NCBI GenBank assembly: GCA_963704535.1
Contig: OY969916.1
Coordinates: 11,036,001 to 11,100,000, forward strand
Length of the DNA: 64,000 nucleotides
Direction: 5' to 3'
Source: G963704535 sp963704535
GTDB taxonomy: Bacteria > Chloroflexota > Chloroflexia > Chloroflexales > Roseiflexaceae
The translations under genes were made by a program, and so were the position numbers. Shown piece after piece: positions 7,570 to 15,708 of this stretch (its first letter is position 1; each line of letters opens with the position of its first letter). A model generated the notes under the pieces. The model was not told the DNA's origin. It was given only the letters and a program-made list of their open reading frames with translations, and did no database searches.

Positions 7570-8310
7570 ATGACCACCTTCTTTCTGCATGAGCAGCGCT
7601 ACCGCGACCTGGTCCCGATCGCCGACCGGCTGGTCACGATCTGCGGGGCCGGCGCGCTGGGCGCCAACCTGGCCGAGACACTAGCCCGCATGGGACTGCA
7701 TCGCCTGCGGGTGATCGACCGTGACCGAATCGAGGCTCACAACCTCTCGACGCAGCCGTGGCTCCAGCAGGACGTGGGCGCGCCCAAGGCGCGCGTGCTG
7801 GCCGGCGCGCTCTACCGCGCCGTCGGGGCGCGGGTCGAGCCGCAGCACGTCGAACTGACCCAGGCCAATGCCGGCGCGCTGCTGAAGGAGAGCCTGGTGG
7901 TCGTTGACGCCTTCGACAACCTGCCCGCCCGCCACGCCGTCGCCGAGGCCGCAGCACGCCTCGGCGTCGCGTGCCTGCACATCGCGCTTGGCGGCGCCGG
8001 CGACTATGGCTGCGGCCTGTGGGACGACGCCTACCGGACGATCACCGACCACCGACCACCGACCACGGGCGGCCACGGAGGGCCTGCCCTACATCGTGCT
8101 TCGACAACGTCCTCCATCCTCCATCCTCCATCCCCAACCAACTCGTCGGTCGTCGATGGGTGCGACTACCCGCTGACCCGCCCGCTGGCACTGCTGGTCG
8201 CCGCAGCCGGCGCCGAGGTCCTGGTCGGCCACCTGCTCGACGGCACCCGGCGCGGCTTCGAGGTCACGCTGCGCGATCTGCGCTTGAGTTCGCCGGAGAT
8301 TAGAGATTAG
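7570..8310 (+). CDS. ThiF/MoeB/HesA-family E1-like protein with repeat-derived insertion
   Basis: A 246-residue Rossmann protein of the E1-like adenylating family. The nucleotide-binding loop is TICGAGALGANLAE (about 23-36), followed by IDRDRIEAHNLSTQPW, the VGAPKA segment and VVDAFDNLPARH. Relatives adenylate a ubiquitin-like sulfur carrier or another C-terminus. Between GLWDDAYR and DGCDYPLTR, residues 158-194 are encoded by two heptamer arrays (ccgacca and catcctc) with a family D repeat between them; relatives have only a few residues there. The C-terminal SSPEIRD-stop is made by a gagatta array. No ubiquitin-like partner is adjacent. Whether it still works with the insertion is open. Confidence 0.85.
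   Translation: MTTFFLHEQRYRDLVPIADRLVTICGAGALGANLAETLARMGLHRLRVIDRDRIEAHNLSTQPWLQQDVGAPKARVLAGALYRAVGARVEPQHVELTQANAGALLKESLVVVDAFDNLPARHAVAEAAARLGVACLHIALGGAGDYGCGLWDDAYRTITDHRPPTTGGHGGPALHRASTTSSILHPPSPTNSSVVDGCDYPLTRPLALLVAAAGAEVLVGHLLDGTRRGFEVTLRDLRLSSPEIRD
8040..8145. repeat. In-frame heptamer arrays with family D repeat inside the thiF-like gene
   Basis: Three ccgacca units (8042-8068), then a 'ggcggccacggagggcctgc' element (family D, also at 27736, 27816 and 45544), then three catcctc units (8106-8140). The composite keeps the reading frame. Confidence 0.85.
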
Positions 8311-8325
8311 AGATTAGAGATTGAT
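8296..8325. repeat. Heptamer array (gagatta) ending the thiF-like gene
   Basis: Four gagatta units supply the last codons and stop of the thiF-like gene. The array directly abuts the truncated ABC transporter remnant, so it marks a likely recombination junction. Confidence 0.8.
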
Positions 8326-8341
8326 CAGGGCGTCCCAATTT

Positions 8342-8479
8342 AGCACCGTGCGCCTGGCCGACCGCATCGCCGTGCTGGAGGGCGGGCGCCTGACCGAGCT
8401 GGGCACGCACCAGGAGCTGCTGGGGCATGGCGGCACCTACGCCCGGCTGTTCAGCATGCAGGCCGAGGGATACCGATAA
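8342..8479 (+). pseudogene. C-terminal remnant of an ABC exporter ATPase
   Basis: The frame from 8342 to the TAA at 8477-8479 reads STVRLADRIAVLEGGRLTEL, then GTHQELLGHGGTYARLF and SMQAEGYR. This is the segment after the H-loop histidine of an ABC exporter nucleotide-binding domain (normally HRLSTVRxADRI). Only 45 codons remain, with no start, and the 5' boundary coincides with a heptamer array. It is the relic of a gene deleted by recombination, not the end of any gene in this window. Confidence 0.85.
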
Positions 8480-8506
8480 GCGCCGATCCGAATAACCGGG
8501 GAGTGG

Positions 8507-8565
8507 GTGTTACGTGTTGCGTGTTGCGTCGCACCGACTCACGCAACACGCAACACGTAACACGA
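8507..8565. repeat. Perfect inverted heptamer arrays (gtgttgc / gcaacac)
   Basis: A 22-23-bp arm built of gtgttac, gtgttgc and gtgttgc units is followed by a short loop and its exact reverse complement. It sits between the ABC remnant and the 3' end of the minus-strand lectin gene, where it could serve both as a terminator. Confidence 0.85.
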
Positions 8566-8586
8566 GCCTGGCTCATTTAATCGATT

Positions 8587-8988
8587 TTAGGAGAGCTTCC
8601 CCTTGAAACCGATCGGACCCTCGCCGCCGTAGGTGTTGGTTCCGTTGAGCGTGCTGCCGCCGTCATTCGATGTGACGTTGAGCTGGATCACTTGCTGCTC
8701 GGTCCGGCCGCCGATGACCCAATCGCCGCCGGGATGCCACGGGGCGTCACTCCCGCCCCATTGATTCTCGACGGTGTAGTTGTTGCCACCCGTCCGGCGG
8801 CCCTTAAAGCCGATCGGCCCCTCGTTAGCATAGGTCATCGTGCCGTTGAGCGTTTGCCCGCCATCGTTCGAGGTGACGTTGATAGCAACGACGTTCTGAT
8901 TGGAGCGCGCACCAAGCACCCAGTTACCGCCAGGATGCCACGGAGCGTCGCTTCCCCCCCACTGGTTTTGGACGGCATACGTCGCCAT
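8587..8988 (-). CDS. OAA-family (Oscillatoria agardhii agglutinin-like) high-mannose lectin
   Basis: A 133-residue protein made of two tandem repeats of about 66 residues. Each contains NQWGGSDAPWHPGG, a W-V-(L/I)-G turn, a VTSNDGG segment with TLNGT, and a terminal EGPIGFKG. This matches, repeat for repeat and in total length, the cyanobacterial agglutinin OAA and the myxobacterial haemagglutinin MBHA, compact beta-barrels that bind the branched core of high-mannose glycans and have antiviral activity. No signal peptide is present, as in OAA, so export is uncertain. GAGGAG lies 8-9 bases before the ATG. The natural ligand, perhaps mannans of neighbouring cells, is unknown. Confidence 0.95.
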   Translation of the reverse strand: MATYAVQNQWGGSDAPWHPGGNWVLGARSNQNVVAINVTSNDGGQTLNGTMTYANEGPIGFKGRRTGGNNYTVENQWGGSDAPWHPGGDWVIGGRTEQQVIQLNVTSNDGGSTLNGTNTYGGEGPIGFKGKLS

Positions 8989-9095
8989 GGTTTTTAGCTC
9001 CTCTCGCTAATGTTTTAGGGTCTTGTTGTATATACCATACTTTCTGGACATCTTTGGCATGCCGTGCTATCGTTCTCCCTGAATTCTTTGAAGAG

Positions 9096-9147
9096 GCTGT
9101 CTGAAAAGGGGGAGTTTGAGGGGCTGCCCCTCAAGATCCCTTTTCCA
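9096..9147. repeat. Palindromic intergenic repeat, family A
   Basis: Palindrome with core tgaggggctgcccctca, preceded by gctgtctgaaaaggggg. The 'gactgtctgaaaag' left end is shared with copies near 23440 and 57768. It is open in the frame of the following hydrolase but probably not translated. Confidence 0.7.
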
Positions 9148-9228
9148 CTGCGCTCGCATCTCCAAGCAAGAAAGGAGGAGGCGCGCTTCTGCCCCTACCG
9201 AGAGGGCGCGCGGAAGCGCGCGATTCCG

Positions 9229-10626
9229 ATGAGCCAAGAAACTACGCTCCAATCGATCACAGACCCGAAATTCAGGCTGCTCTGCACCGAAGTGGTCCAG
9301 TCGATGGAACGGCTGAACGTGCCGGGTGTGGCGCTGGGTGTTATCCATGGGGATGTGGAGCACACCGCCGGCTTTGGTGTCACCAATATCGATCATCCGC
9401 TCCCGGTCGATACCGACACGCTCTTCCAGATCGGCTCGACTACCAAGACCGTCACCGGCACCGCCGCCATGCGCCTGGTCGAGCAGGGCGCGCTTGACCT
9501 GGATGCGCCGATCCGCTCCTACCTGCCCGACCTGCGTCTCGCCAGTGCCGAGGTCGCCGAGCATGTCACCCTTCGTCACCTCTTCACCCACACCGGCGGC
9601 TGGGTCGGCGACTATTTCGATGACCTGGGCCACGGCGAGGAGGCCCTGGCAAAGATCGTCGGCAAGATGGCCGATCTGCCCCAACTGACGCCGCTCGGCG
9701 CGGTCTGGTCCTACAACAACGCTGGCTTCTACCTGGCCGGCCGCGTGCTCGAAGTCGTGACCGGCAAAACCTACGAGGCGGCGGTGCAGGAGCTGGTGCT
9801 TGGCCCGCTCGGCATGGAAATGACCTTCTTCTTCGCCGCCGATGCGATCACCTACCGCGTCGCCAGCGGCCACCTGAACTCCTACGCCGAGGGCGAGCCG
9901 CCCCTGAAGGTGGCGCGCCCTTGGGCGCTGGCCCGCACGGCCCACCCAGCCGGCGGTCTCACCTCCAGCGTCAAGGATCAGTTGCGCTATGTCCGCTTCC
10001 ACATGGGCGACGGGCGATCGGAGAGCGGCGCCCGCCTGCTTGCGCCGGAGTCATTGGCCCACATGCAGTCGCCGCTGGTGCCCGCCGCCGATGGCGATTT
10101 CTTCGGCGTGACATGGTTCATTCAGGAGATCGACGGGACGCGGGTTGTGCGGCACGGCGGGGCCACCAACGGCCAGCTATCGGCGTTTATGTTCGTCCCG
10201 GCGCAGCGCTTCGCCCTGACCATCCTGACCAACGCCACGCGGGGCGGCGAGCTGAACCGGGCCGTTACCACGCTGGCGCTCCGTGAGTACCTGGGGCTCG
10301 CCGAGCCAGCCCCGCAGCCGCTGGAGCTGCCTGCGGATCAGCTCGCCGGCTATGCCGGCCGCTACGAATCGGCGTTGTCGGTGTGCGACCTACGCCTTGG
10401 CGACGGCGGATTGATCCTGGAAGTCACCTACAAGGGCGGCTTCCCGACCCGTGAGTCCCCGCCAATGCCGGCGCCCCCACCGATGCGGGTCGCGATATGC
10501 GCCGGGGATCGGCTGGTCGTACGCGATCCACCGATGCAGGATGCCGGCGGCGAGTTCTTGCGCGGCCCCGATGGCGAGATCGTCTGGCTGCGCGTCGGCG
10601 GCCGGGTGCTGGCCCGCGAGCAGTAG
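9229..10626 (+). CDS. Serine hydrolase of the beta-lactamase class C / penicillin-binding fold
   Basis: A 465-residue protein with the three motifs of this fold: the nucleophile Ser70 and Lys73 in IGSTTKTV, Tyr162 in WSYNNAGF, and the third motif RHGGATNG. Relatives include esterases, D-aminopeptidases and class C beta-lactamases; the substrate cannot be deduced. A C-terminal region (about 370-465) resembles the small beta-barrel domain found in D-aminopeptidase-like members. No signal peptide is visible from the chosen start (ATG 9229). The open frame upstream crosses a family A repeat and is unlikely to be translated. The next gene follows 8 bases after its stop. Confidence 0.85.
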   Translation: MSQETTLQSITDPKFRLLCTEVVQSMERLNVPGVALGVIHGDVEHTAGFGVTNIDHPLPVDTDTLFQIGSTTKTVTGTAAMRLVEQGALDLDAPIRSYLPDLRLASAEVAEHVTLRHLFTHTGGWVGDYFDDLGHGEEALAKIVGKMADLPQLTPLGAVWSYNNAGFYLAGRVLEVVTGKTYEAAVQELVLGPLGMEMTFFFAADAITYRVASGHLNSYAEGEPPLKVARPWALARTAHPAGGLTSSVKDQLRYVRFHMGDGRSESGARLLAPESLAHMQSPLVPAADGDFFGVTWFIQEIDGTRVVRHGGATNGQLSAFMFVPAQRFALTILTNATRGGELNRAVTTLALREYLGLAEPAPQPLELPADQLAGYAGRYESALSVCDLRLGDGGLILEVTYKGGFPTRESPPMPAPPPMRVAICAGDRLVVRDPPMQDAGGEFLRGPDGEIVWLRVGGRVLAREQ

Positions 10627-10634
10627 GAGTACCT

Positions 10635-11876
10635 ATGCCACCTACACGACCGCGCCGGGCGTTGATCCTGGGTTTGCTGATTATTCTTTCTGCGGCGCTT
10701 TGGGCGCTGGTGCCGCCGTCTGTGTTGCTGTGGACGCCTGCCTCCGCGTTGGGCGTCACACCGGCCGCGCTGCCCAGCTCCGAGCCGCAACACGCGCTCG
10801 CTGCTGCTACAGCCGTCGCAGCGGTCGCCCCGGTCGTCGAGACCACGCCGGTGCCCAATACCGGCGATGCGGCCGACGATCCGGCGATCTGGATCCACCC
10901 AACCAATCCGGCTTTAAGCACGATTCTGGGAACCGACAAGCAGGGCGGCCTGATGGTCTACGACCTGGCCGGCAATGAGCTTCAGTATCTCGCTGACGGG
11001 AAAATGAACAATATCGACCTGCGCTACAAATTCCCGCTTGGCGGGCGGCCCGTAGCGTTGGTCACAGCCGGCAACCGGGCCGGCAACAGCATTGCCATCT
11101 ACAAGGTCAACTCCATCACCCGTAGATTAGAGCCCGTCGGCGTTCAACCGCTGGCTGGACCCGAGGTCTACGGCTCCTGCATGTATCATAGCGCCGCCAC
11201 CGGAATCTATTATGTGTTCGTGAACAACAAGAGCGGCCAGGTCGAGCAGTGGAAGCTGTCAGACGGCGGCAACGGCCAGGTAGCGGCGCAGATGGTCCGC
11301 ACCTTCGATGTCGGCTCCCAGGTCGAGGGCTGCGTGGCGGACGATGAGCTGGGATATTTCTACATTGGGGAGGAAGAGATCGGGATCTGGAAATACGGAG
11401 CGGAGCCGGAGGATGGCGTGACGGGCACACTGATCCACTCGACCAGTGGCGAGCATCTGGTATCGAATGTCGAAGGGTTGACGATTTACTACGCCGGCAA
11501 TGGCACTGGCTACCTGATCGCGTCGAGCCAGGGTAACAATACCTTTGTGATCTACCGGCGTGAGGGCCAGAACGCCTATGTTCAGACGTTCGAGATCGCG
11601 GCGGGCAACGCCATCGATGAGGTGTCCAGCACCGATGGGATCGATGTGACCAATTTCGGACTAGGCGGCGCGTTCCCGCAGGGCCTGTTTGTCGCGCAGG
11701 ATGGGAAGAACGACAATGGCAACCAGAACTTCAAGCTGGTGCCATGGGCGGCGATCGCGCAAACCACCAGCCCAGCGCTGGCGATCGATCTAGGCTGGGA
11801 TCCGCGCCAGGTCGGCGATACCGGCCTACCGGCCTGGCGCGGGTATCTTGCGCTGGTCGCGGCTTCCGCGCGGTGA
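10635..11876 (+). CDS. Secreted beta-propeller phytase (3-phytase family)
   Basis: A 413-residue exported protein that would release phosphate from phytate. A signal peptide (MPPTRPRRALILGLLIILSA) is followed by a short Ala-rich spacer, then the propeller beginning TTPVPNTGDAADDPAIWIHP. Its acidic residues, with VGSQVEGCVADDELGYFYIGEEE and SNVEGLTIY, match the calcium- and phosphate-binding surface of beta-propeller phytases. It ends RGYLALVAAS, a variant of the YLPLV motif seen in other secreted proteins here. TAGGAGT gives the ribosome site 5 bases before the start. A close paralogue lies at 13356-14729, and the N terminus is nearly the same as in the acid phosphatase at 12229. Confidence 0.9.
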   Translation: MPPTRPRRALILGLLIILSAALWALVPPSVLLWTPASALGVTPAALPSSEPQHALAAATAVAAVAPVVETTPVPNTGDAADDPAIWIHPTNPALSTILGTDKQGGLMVYDLAGNELQYLADGKMNNIDLRYKFPLGGRPVALVTAGNRAGNSIAIYKVNSITRRLEPVGVQPLAGPEVYGSCMYHSAATGIYYVFVNNKSGQVEQWKLSDGGNGQVAAQMVRTFDVGSQVEGCVADDELGYFYIGEEEIGIWKYGAEPEDGVTGTLIHSTSGEHLVSNVEGLTIYYAGNGTGYLIASSQGNNTFVIYRREGQNAYVQTFEIAAGNAIDEVSSTDGIDVTNFGLGGAFPQGLFVAQDGKNDNGNQNFKLVPWAAIAQTTSPALAIDLGWDPRQVGDTGLPAWRGYLALVAASAR

Positions 11877-12228
11877 GCTTCTTATTATGATAGGGCTTAC
11901 GCGGTGGCGCCCGTAATGCCGCTGTTGCCTGCGGCAGCGCAGAAATGCCAGCAGGGCCACAATGACCAGCAGCGCCTCCAACTCCTCGCTACCCACCCCC
12001 GTGCAGATGGTGTGCCTCCCTACTCCTGAGTTTTGGGGTAGGCTCTTAATCCAATATTAATTCACGAGCAATAGGATCGCCTCACACGACCGATCCCTGG
12101 CACAGTTACGCACCTCCGTTCCGCGCACGAGGCAGTTTAGAGAAGACTGCCTCGCGATACCCTGCCCAACGCGGAGCGAACGCCTAGCGAGCCAATCCGG
12201 TCCATGAGAAGAGCGGTGAGGAGAGCCT
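11877..12228. other. Intergenic stretch with a solo left end of the MITE-like element
   Basis: Bases about 11888-11936 ('gggcttacgcggtggcg', then 'gttgcctgcggca') match the left end of the MITE-like copy at 39565, but the central palindrome and right end are absent. A small inverted repeat (gaggcagt / actgcctc) lies at about 12129-12154. No gene is seen. The promoter of the acid phosphatase is presumably within the last 150 bases. Confidence 0.6.
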
Positions 12229-13287
12229 ATGCCACCTATTCGATTGCGGCGGGCGCTGATCGCAGGTTTGCTAACTATTTGCCTGCCCCTAGTGCTGATC
12301 CCCGTGGTATCGGCCGCGCTCGATCCACGCGCCTACCTCCCGATCATTATGAGTTCGGGCGCGGCCCCAAAGCCAACGCCCACGACGACGCTCATCCCGA
12401 CTGCCACCAGTGCGCCGGGACCATCGGCCACCCCGTCGCAGCCATCGGCCACCCCCTCGTCAAATAGCCCCATTCCGGCATTTAGCCATGTCTTCACGAT
12501 CGTGCTGGAGAATGAAGACTACGAAAGCATCATCGGCGACACGACCAATGCGCCGTATATCAACAGCCTGGCCCAGCAGTACGCGGTGGCCGCCAATTAC
12601 TATGGCATTGTTCATCCCAGCCTGCCGAATTATATCGCCATGATTAGCGGCGACATGCAGGGGATCAGCAACAACTGCACGGATTGTTTTGTCGATGCCC
12701 CCAACATTGTCGATCAGCTGGAGGTGGCCGGGAAGAGCTGGAAAGCCTACATGGAGTCGATGCCCAGTCCATGTTTCGTCGGCGATGCAGGGCCGCTCTA
12801 TCAGCAGAAACATAACCCGTTTATCTACTTCGACAGCATCCGCACCAACCCGGCGCGCTGCAACAAGATTGTGCCGTTCAGCCAGTTCGAGGCCGATCTG
12901 GCGGCCAACGCGCTCCCCGACTATGTCTGGATCACGCCGAATATGTGCAACAGTATGCACGACTGCTCGCTGAAAACCGCCGACGACTGGCTACGGACCT
13001 GGGTGACGCCGATCCTAGCCTCGCCAGCCTGGCAGCAGGGTGGCGTGCTGTTCCTGACGTTCGATGAGAGCAACCACTCCGATAACACCGGCTGCTGCCA
13101 GTATGCCTTCGGCGGGCACATCCTGACGATGGTGATCTCGCCGCTGGCGAAGCCGGCCTACCAGTCCCAGGTCGCTTACAGCCACTACTCGCTGCTGCGG
13201 ACGATCGAGGAGTCCTGGGGGATGCCTTTGTTAGCCAAAGCAAGCTGTGACTGCTCGCAGCCTATGGCCGATTTCTTTGCTCCGTGA
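12229..13287 (+). CDS. Secreted AcpA-type acid phosphatase / phosphoesterase (PF04185 family)
   Basis: A 352-residue exported hydrolase. A signal peptide (MPPIRLRRALIAGLL) is followed by RAYLPIIMSS, a Thr/Pro/Ser linker (about 45-82) and the catalytic domain. There, FTIVLENEDYESIIG, the PSLPNYIAMISGD segment (with the metal-ligand Asn and nucleophile region), WITPNMCNSMHD and LFLTFDESNHSDNTG match the phosphoesterase family that contains AcpA acid phosphatase and phospholipase C. Cysteine pairs (NNCTDC, CCQYAF, CDC) suggest disulphides. GAGGAGA precedes the start. It lies between two phytases and probably scavenges phosphate outside the cell. Confidence 0.9.
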   Translation: MPPIRLRRALIAGLLTICLPLVLIPVVSAALDPRAYLPIIMSSGAAPKPTPTTTLIPTATSAPGPSATPSQPSATPSSNSPIPAFSHVFTIVLENEDYESIIGDTTNAPYINSLAQQYAVAANYYGIVHPSLPNYIAMISGDMQGISNNCTDCFVDAPNIVDQLEVAGKSWKAYMESMPSPCFVGDAGPLYQQKHNPFIYFDSIRTNPARCNKIVPFSQFEADLAANALPDYVWITPNMCNSMHDCSLKTADDWLRTWVTPILASPAWQQGGVLFLTFDESNHSDNTGCCQYAFGGHILTMVISPLAKPAYQSQVAYSHYSLLRTIEESWGMPLLAKASCDCSQPMADFFAP

Positions 13288-13355
13288 TTGCTTTAATTGA
13301 TGGAAAGCGCGTCTGGAGAGGCAACCCTCTCCAGACCTGCCCTGGAAAGCAGGAT

Positions 13356-14729
13356 ATGTCATCACCACCGAGAGCCCCGAGCAGGTTTGCGCGATCCCGT
13401 TTCCAGAAGTGGTTCCGCCTGGTTCTGCTATTCCTCTCCGGCATCGTGCTCACGCTGACTCTGCTGTCGGCCCAGGCCGCGCCGTTCGCGCCAGTAGCCG
13501 CGCCGGCTGTGGCGCTCGCGCTACCGGCCTATGAGCAGGAACAAGCGCGCTCGACCGTCATGGCAGCCGGCCTGGCCGCCCTGGCGGTCGCCCCGGTCGT
13601 CGAGACTACGCCGGTGCCCAATACCGGCGACGCTGCCGATGACCCGGCGATCTGGATCCACCCGATAAATCCGGCTTTGAGCACGATTCTGGGGACGGAC
13701 AAGAAGGGCGGGGTGGCAGTCTATGACCTGGCTGGCAATGAGCTTCAGTATCTCGCCGATGGGCAAATGAACAATATCGACCTGCGCTACAATTTCCCGC
13801 TCGGCGGGCGCGCCGTGGCGCTGGTTACGGCCGGAAACCGAGCCGGCAATCGCATCGCGATCTACCAGGTCAACCCCGTCACCCGCCTGCTGGAGCCGGT
13901 CGGTGATCATGTCCTGACAGGGCTCCAGGTCTATGGTTCCTGCATGTACCACAGCCCGCACACCGGGAAGTATTACGTCTTTATGGACAGCAAGACCGGC
14001 CAGGTCGAGCAGTGGGAGCTGTTCGACGGCGGCAACGGCCAGGTCGGGGTGCAGATGGTCCGCGCCTTCGATGTCGGCTCCCAGGTTGAGGGCTGCGTGG
14101 CGGACGATGAGTTGGGCTACTTCTACATTGGCGAGGAGGCGGTCGGGATCTGGAAATATGGGGCGGAGCCGGGAGATGGCTCGACGCGCACCCTGGTCAA
14201 CTCGACCAGTGGCGGGCACGTGGTGTCGAACATCGAAGGATTGACGATCTACTACGCCAGCGACCGCACCGGTTACCTGATCGCATCGAGTCAGGGCAAC
14301 AATACCTTTGGGATCTACCGGCGTGAAGGCCAGAACGCCCATGTTCAGACGTTCGAGATTGTGGCGGGCAACGGCATCGATGCGGTGTCCGGCACAGACG
14401 GGATCGACGTGACCAATTTCGGATTGGGCAGCGCGTTCCCGCAAGGTGTGTTTGTCGCGCAGGATGGGGCCAACGACAACGGCAATCAGAACTTCAAGCT
14501 GGTACCCTGGCCGGCGATCGCGCAATCAGCCGGCCCACCGCTGACGATCGATCCCAGCTGGGACCCGCGCCAGGTTGGCGGCTCCTCCGCTCCGACGCCG
14601 ACGGTGACTCCGACGATCATCCCGTCGCCCACGCCCAAAGTGACTCCAACGATCATCCCGTCACCCGCGCCCGTCGAGCAGAACTATCACCGTTACCTTC
14701 CGCTGGTCGCCACTTCTGCCCAGAGATAG
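13356..14729 (+). CDS. Secreted beta-propeller phytase, second copy, with C-terminal linker
   Basis: A 457-residue paralogue of the phytase at 10635; the propeller from TTPVPNTGDAADDPAIWIHP to the end of the blades is largely identical. The N terminus differs: an Arg-rich start and membrane segment (LVLLFLSGIVLTLTLLSA) serve as signal. It also has an extra tail of two near-identical repeats (TPTIIPSPTPKV and TPTIIPSPAPV) ending HRYLPLVATS, the YLPLV motif. The tail suggests attachment to the envelope rather than free release. The PAP2 gene follows after only 3 bases, so the two are co-transcribed. The start has AGCAGG close upstream. Confidence 0.9.
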   Translation: MSSPPRAPSRFARSRFQKWFRLVLLFLSGIVLTLTLLSAQAAPFAPVAAPAVALALPAYEQEQARSTVMAAGLAALAVAPVVETTPVPNTGDAADDPAIWIHPINPALSTILGTDKKGGVAVYDLAGNELQYLADGQMNNIDLRYNFPLGGRAVALVTAGNRAGNRIAIYQVNPVTRLLEPVGDHVLTGLQVYGSCMYHSPHTGKYYVFMDSKTGQVEQWELFDGGNGQVGVQMVRAFDVGSQVEGCVADDELGYFYIGEEAVGIWKYGAEPGDGSTRTLVNSTSGGHVVSNIEGLTIYYASDRTGYLIASSQGNNTFGIYRREGQNAHVQTFEIVAGNGIDAVSGTDGIDVTNFGLGSAFPQGVFVAQDGANDNGNQNFKLVPWPAIAQSAGPPLTIDPSWDPRQVGGSSAPTPTVTPTIIPSPTPKVTPTIIPSPAPVEQNYHRYLPLVATSAQR

Positions 14730-14732
14730 GCG

Positions 14733-15470
14733 ATGATCAATAATCCTCCATCACCGCAGCCTGACTCGCCGCGTGAAACACGCCACATGCTGCCGCTCGA
14801 TGTGTTCTGCTCGTTGATCGTTCTGTGCGGCATCTTCTGCGTACTGGCCATGCTGGCGTTCGCCTGGCTGGCGAAGGGCATCTCCGCCGGTCGCTTTGAG
14901 GCGTTCGACAATCGAATCCTCACCGGGATATACAGCTACCGAGGGCCGGTGAATGATCAGATCATGCTCGCGTTTACCACACTGGGCGAGTCTTTACTGC
15001 TGGGGAGTTTTATCGTAGTGGCCGTGGTTGCGCTGTGGCGTGCGGGCCGCCGGATCGATGCCGTGGGGCTGATCATAGCGTCGGCGGGAGCGGGCCTGCT
15101 GAATCAGGCGCTCAAGCTGGCCTTCCATCGGATCCGCCCGAATCTGTTTCCTGGCCCGTTTCTCCTGACGACCTACAGCTTTCCCAGCGGCCACGCGATG
15201 GGAGCGTTGGCCTGCTATGGGATGCTGGCGTTCGTCGGGATGCGGCTTCTACGCCGCTGTATCAGTAAAATCTTGCTCATCGGGTCGACCATGCTACTCG
15301 TCATGGGCGTCGGGCTGTCGCGGGTCTACTTTGGCGTCCATTACCCGACAGATGTGCTGGGCGGGTACATTGCCAGCGCAATCTGGCTGGCGATCTCGAT
15401 CGGCGTGGCGCGGGCGGCTGAATGGCACGCCAGCTCTCAAGGGTGTTATCAGCCGGCAGGTTTGCGATGA
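14733..15470 (+). CDS. PAP2-family membrane phosphatase
   Basis: A 245-residue integral membrane protein with about six helices. The three PAP2 signature motifs are present: KLAFHRIRPN (C1), FPSGHAMG (C2, with the catalytic His) and SRVYFGVHYPTDVLGG (C3). Such enzymes dephosphorylate undecaprenyl pyrophosphate, phosphatidic acid or other lipid phosphates on the outer face of the membrane. Being only 3 bases behind the second phytase suggests a role in phosphate recovery, but a lipid-recycling role is equally possible. Confidence 0.92.
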   Translation: MINNPPSPQPDSPRETRHMLPLDVFCSLIVLCGIFCVLAMLAFAWLAKGISAGRFEAFDNRILTGIYSYRGPVNDQIMLAFTTLGESLLLGSFIVVAVVALWRAGRRIDAVGLIIASAGAGLLNQALKLAFHRIRPNLFPGPFLLTTYSFPSGHAMGALACYGMLAFVGMRLLRRCISKILLIGSTMLLVMGVGLSRVYFGVHYPTDVLGGYIASAIWLAISIGVARAAEWHASSQGCYQPAGLR

Positions 15471-15680
15471 GTTTGGTCCGCTTACCGCCTGCTCAATCGC
15501 TAACTCAGTGGGATAGAACATCACCCGGTGATCGCTCCGCAACGATTGATCGAGGCAAACCTCAATCTTGCGCCCAACAATAGCTGTGATTACACCGCTC
15601 TGGCCGATCAGTGTCTGCGGCCCGTGTACGACTCGAATACGAATACCGACTTGAAACGGGTGCTCTTGTTGTTCCATCAA
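15294..15680 (-). CDS. Small KOW-like protein, probably with a damaged 3' end
   Basis: The first 65 residues (GIRIRVVHGP, GQSGVITAIVGRKIEVCLD, VMFYPTELAIEQ) look like a small SH3/KOW-type beta-barrel. The open frame then runs 177 bases antisense through the end of the PAP2 gene, giving an Arg/Asp-rich sequence of shadow type. I infer that the original stop has been lost, or that the real gene is 15471-15680 plus read-through. Function unknown; such domains often bind RNA or ribosomal partners. Confidence 0.45.
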   Translation of the reverse strand: MMEQQEHPFQVGIRIRVVHGPQTLIGQSGVITAIVGRKIEVCLDQSLRSDHRVMFYPTELAIEQAVSGPNSSQTCRLITPLRAGVPFSRPRHADRDRQPDCAGNVPAQHICRVMDAKVDPRQPDAHDE

Positions 15681-15708
15681 ACCCCCCGATAGTATCCGGC
15701 CTACGCGC

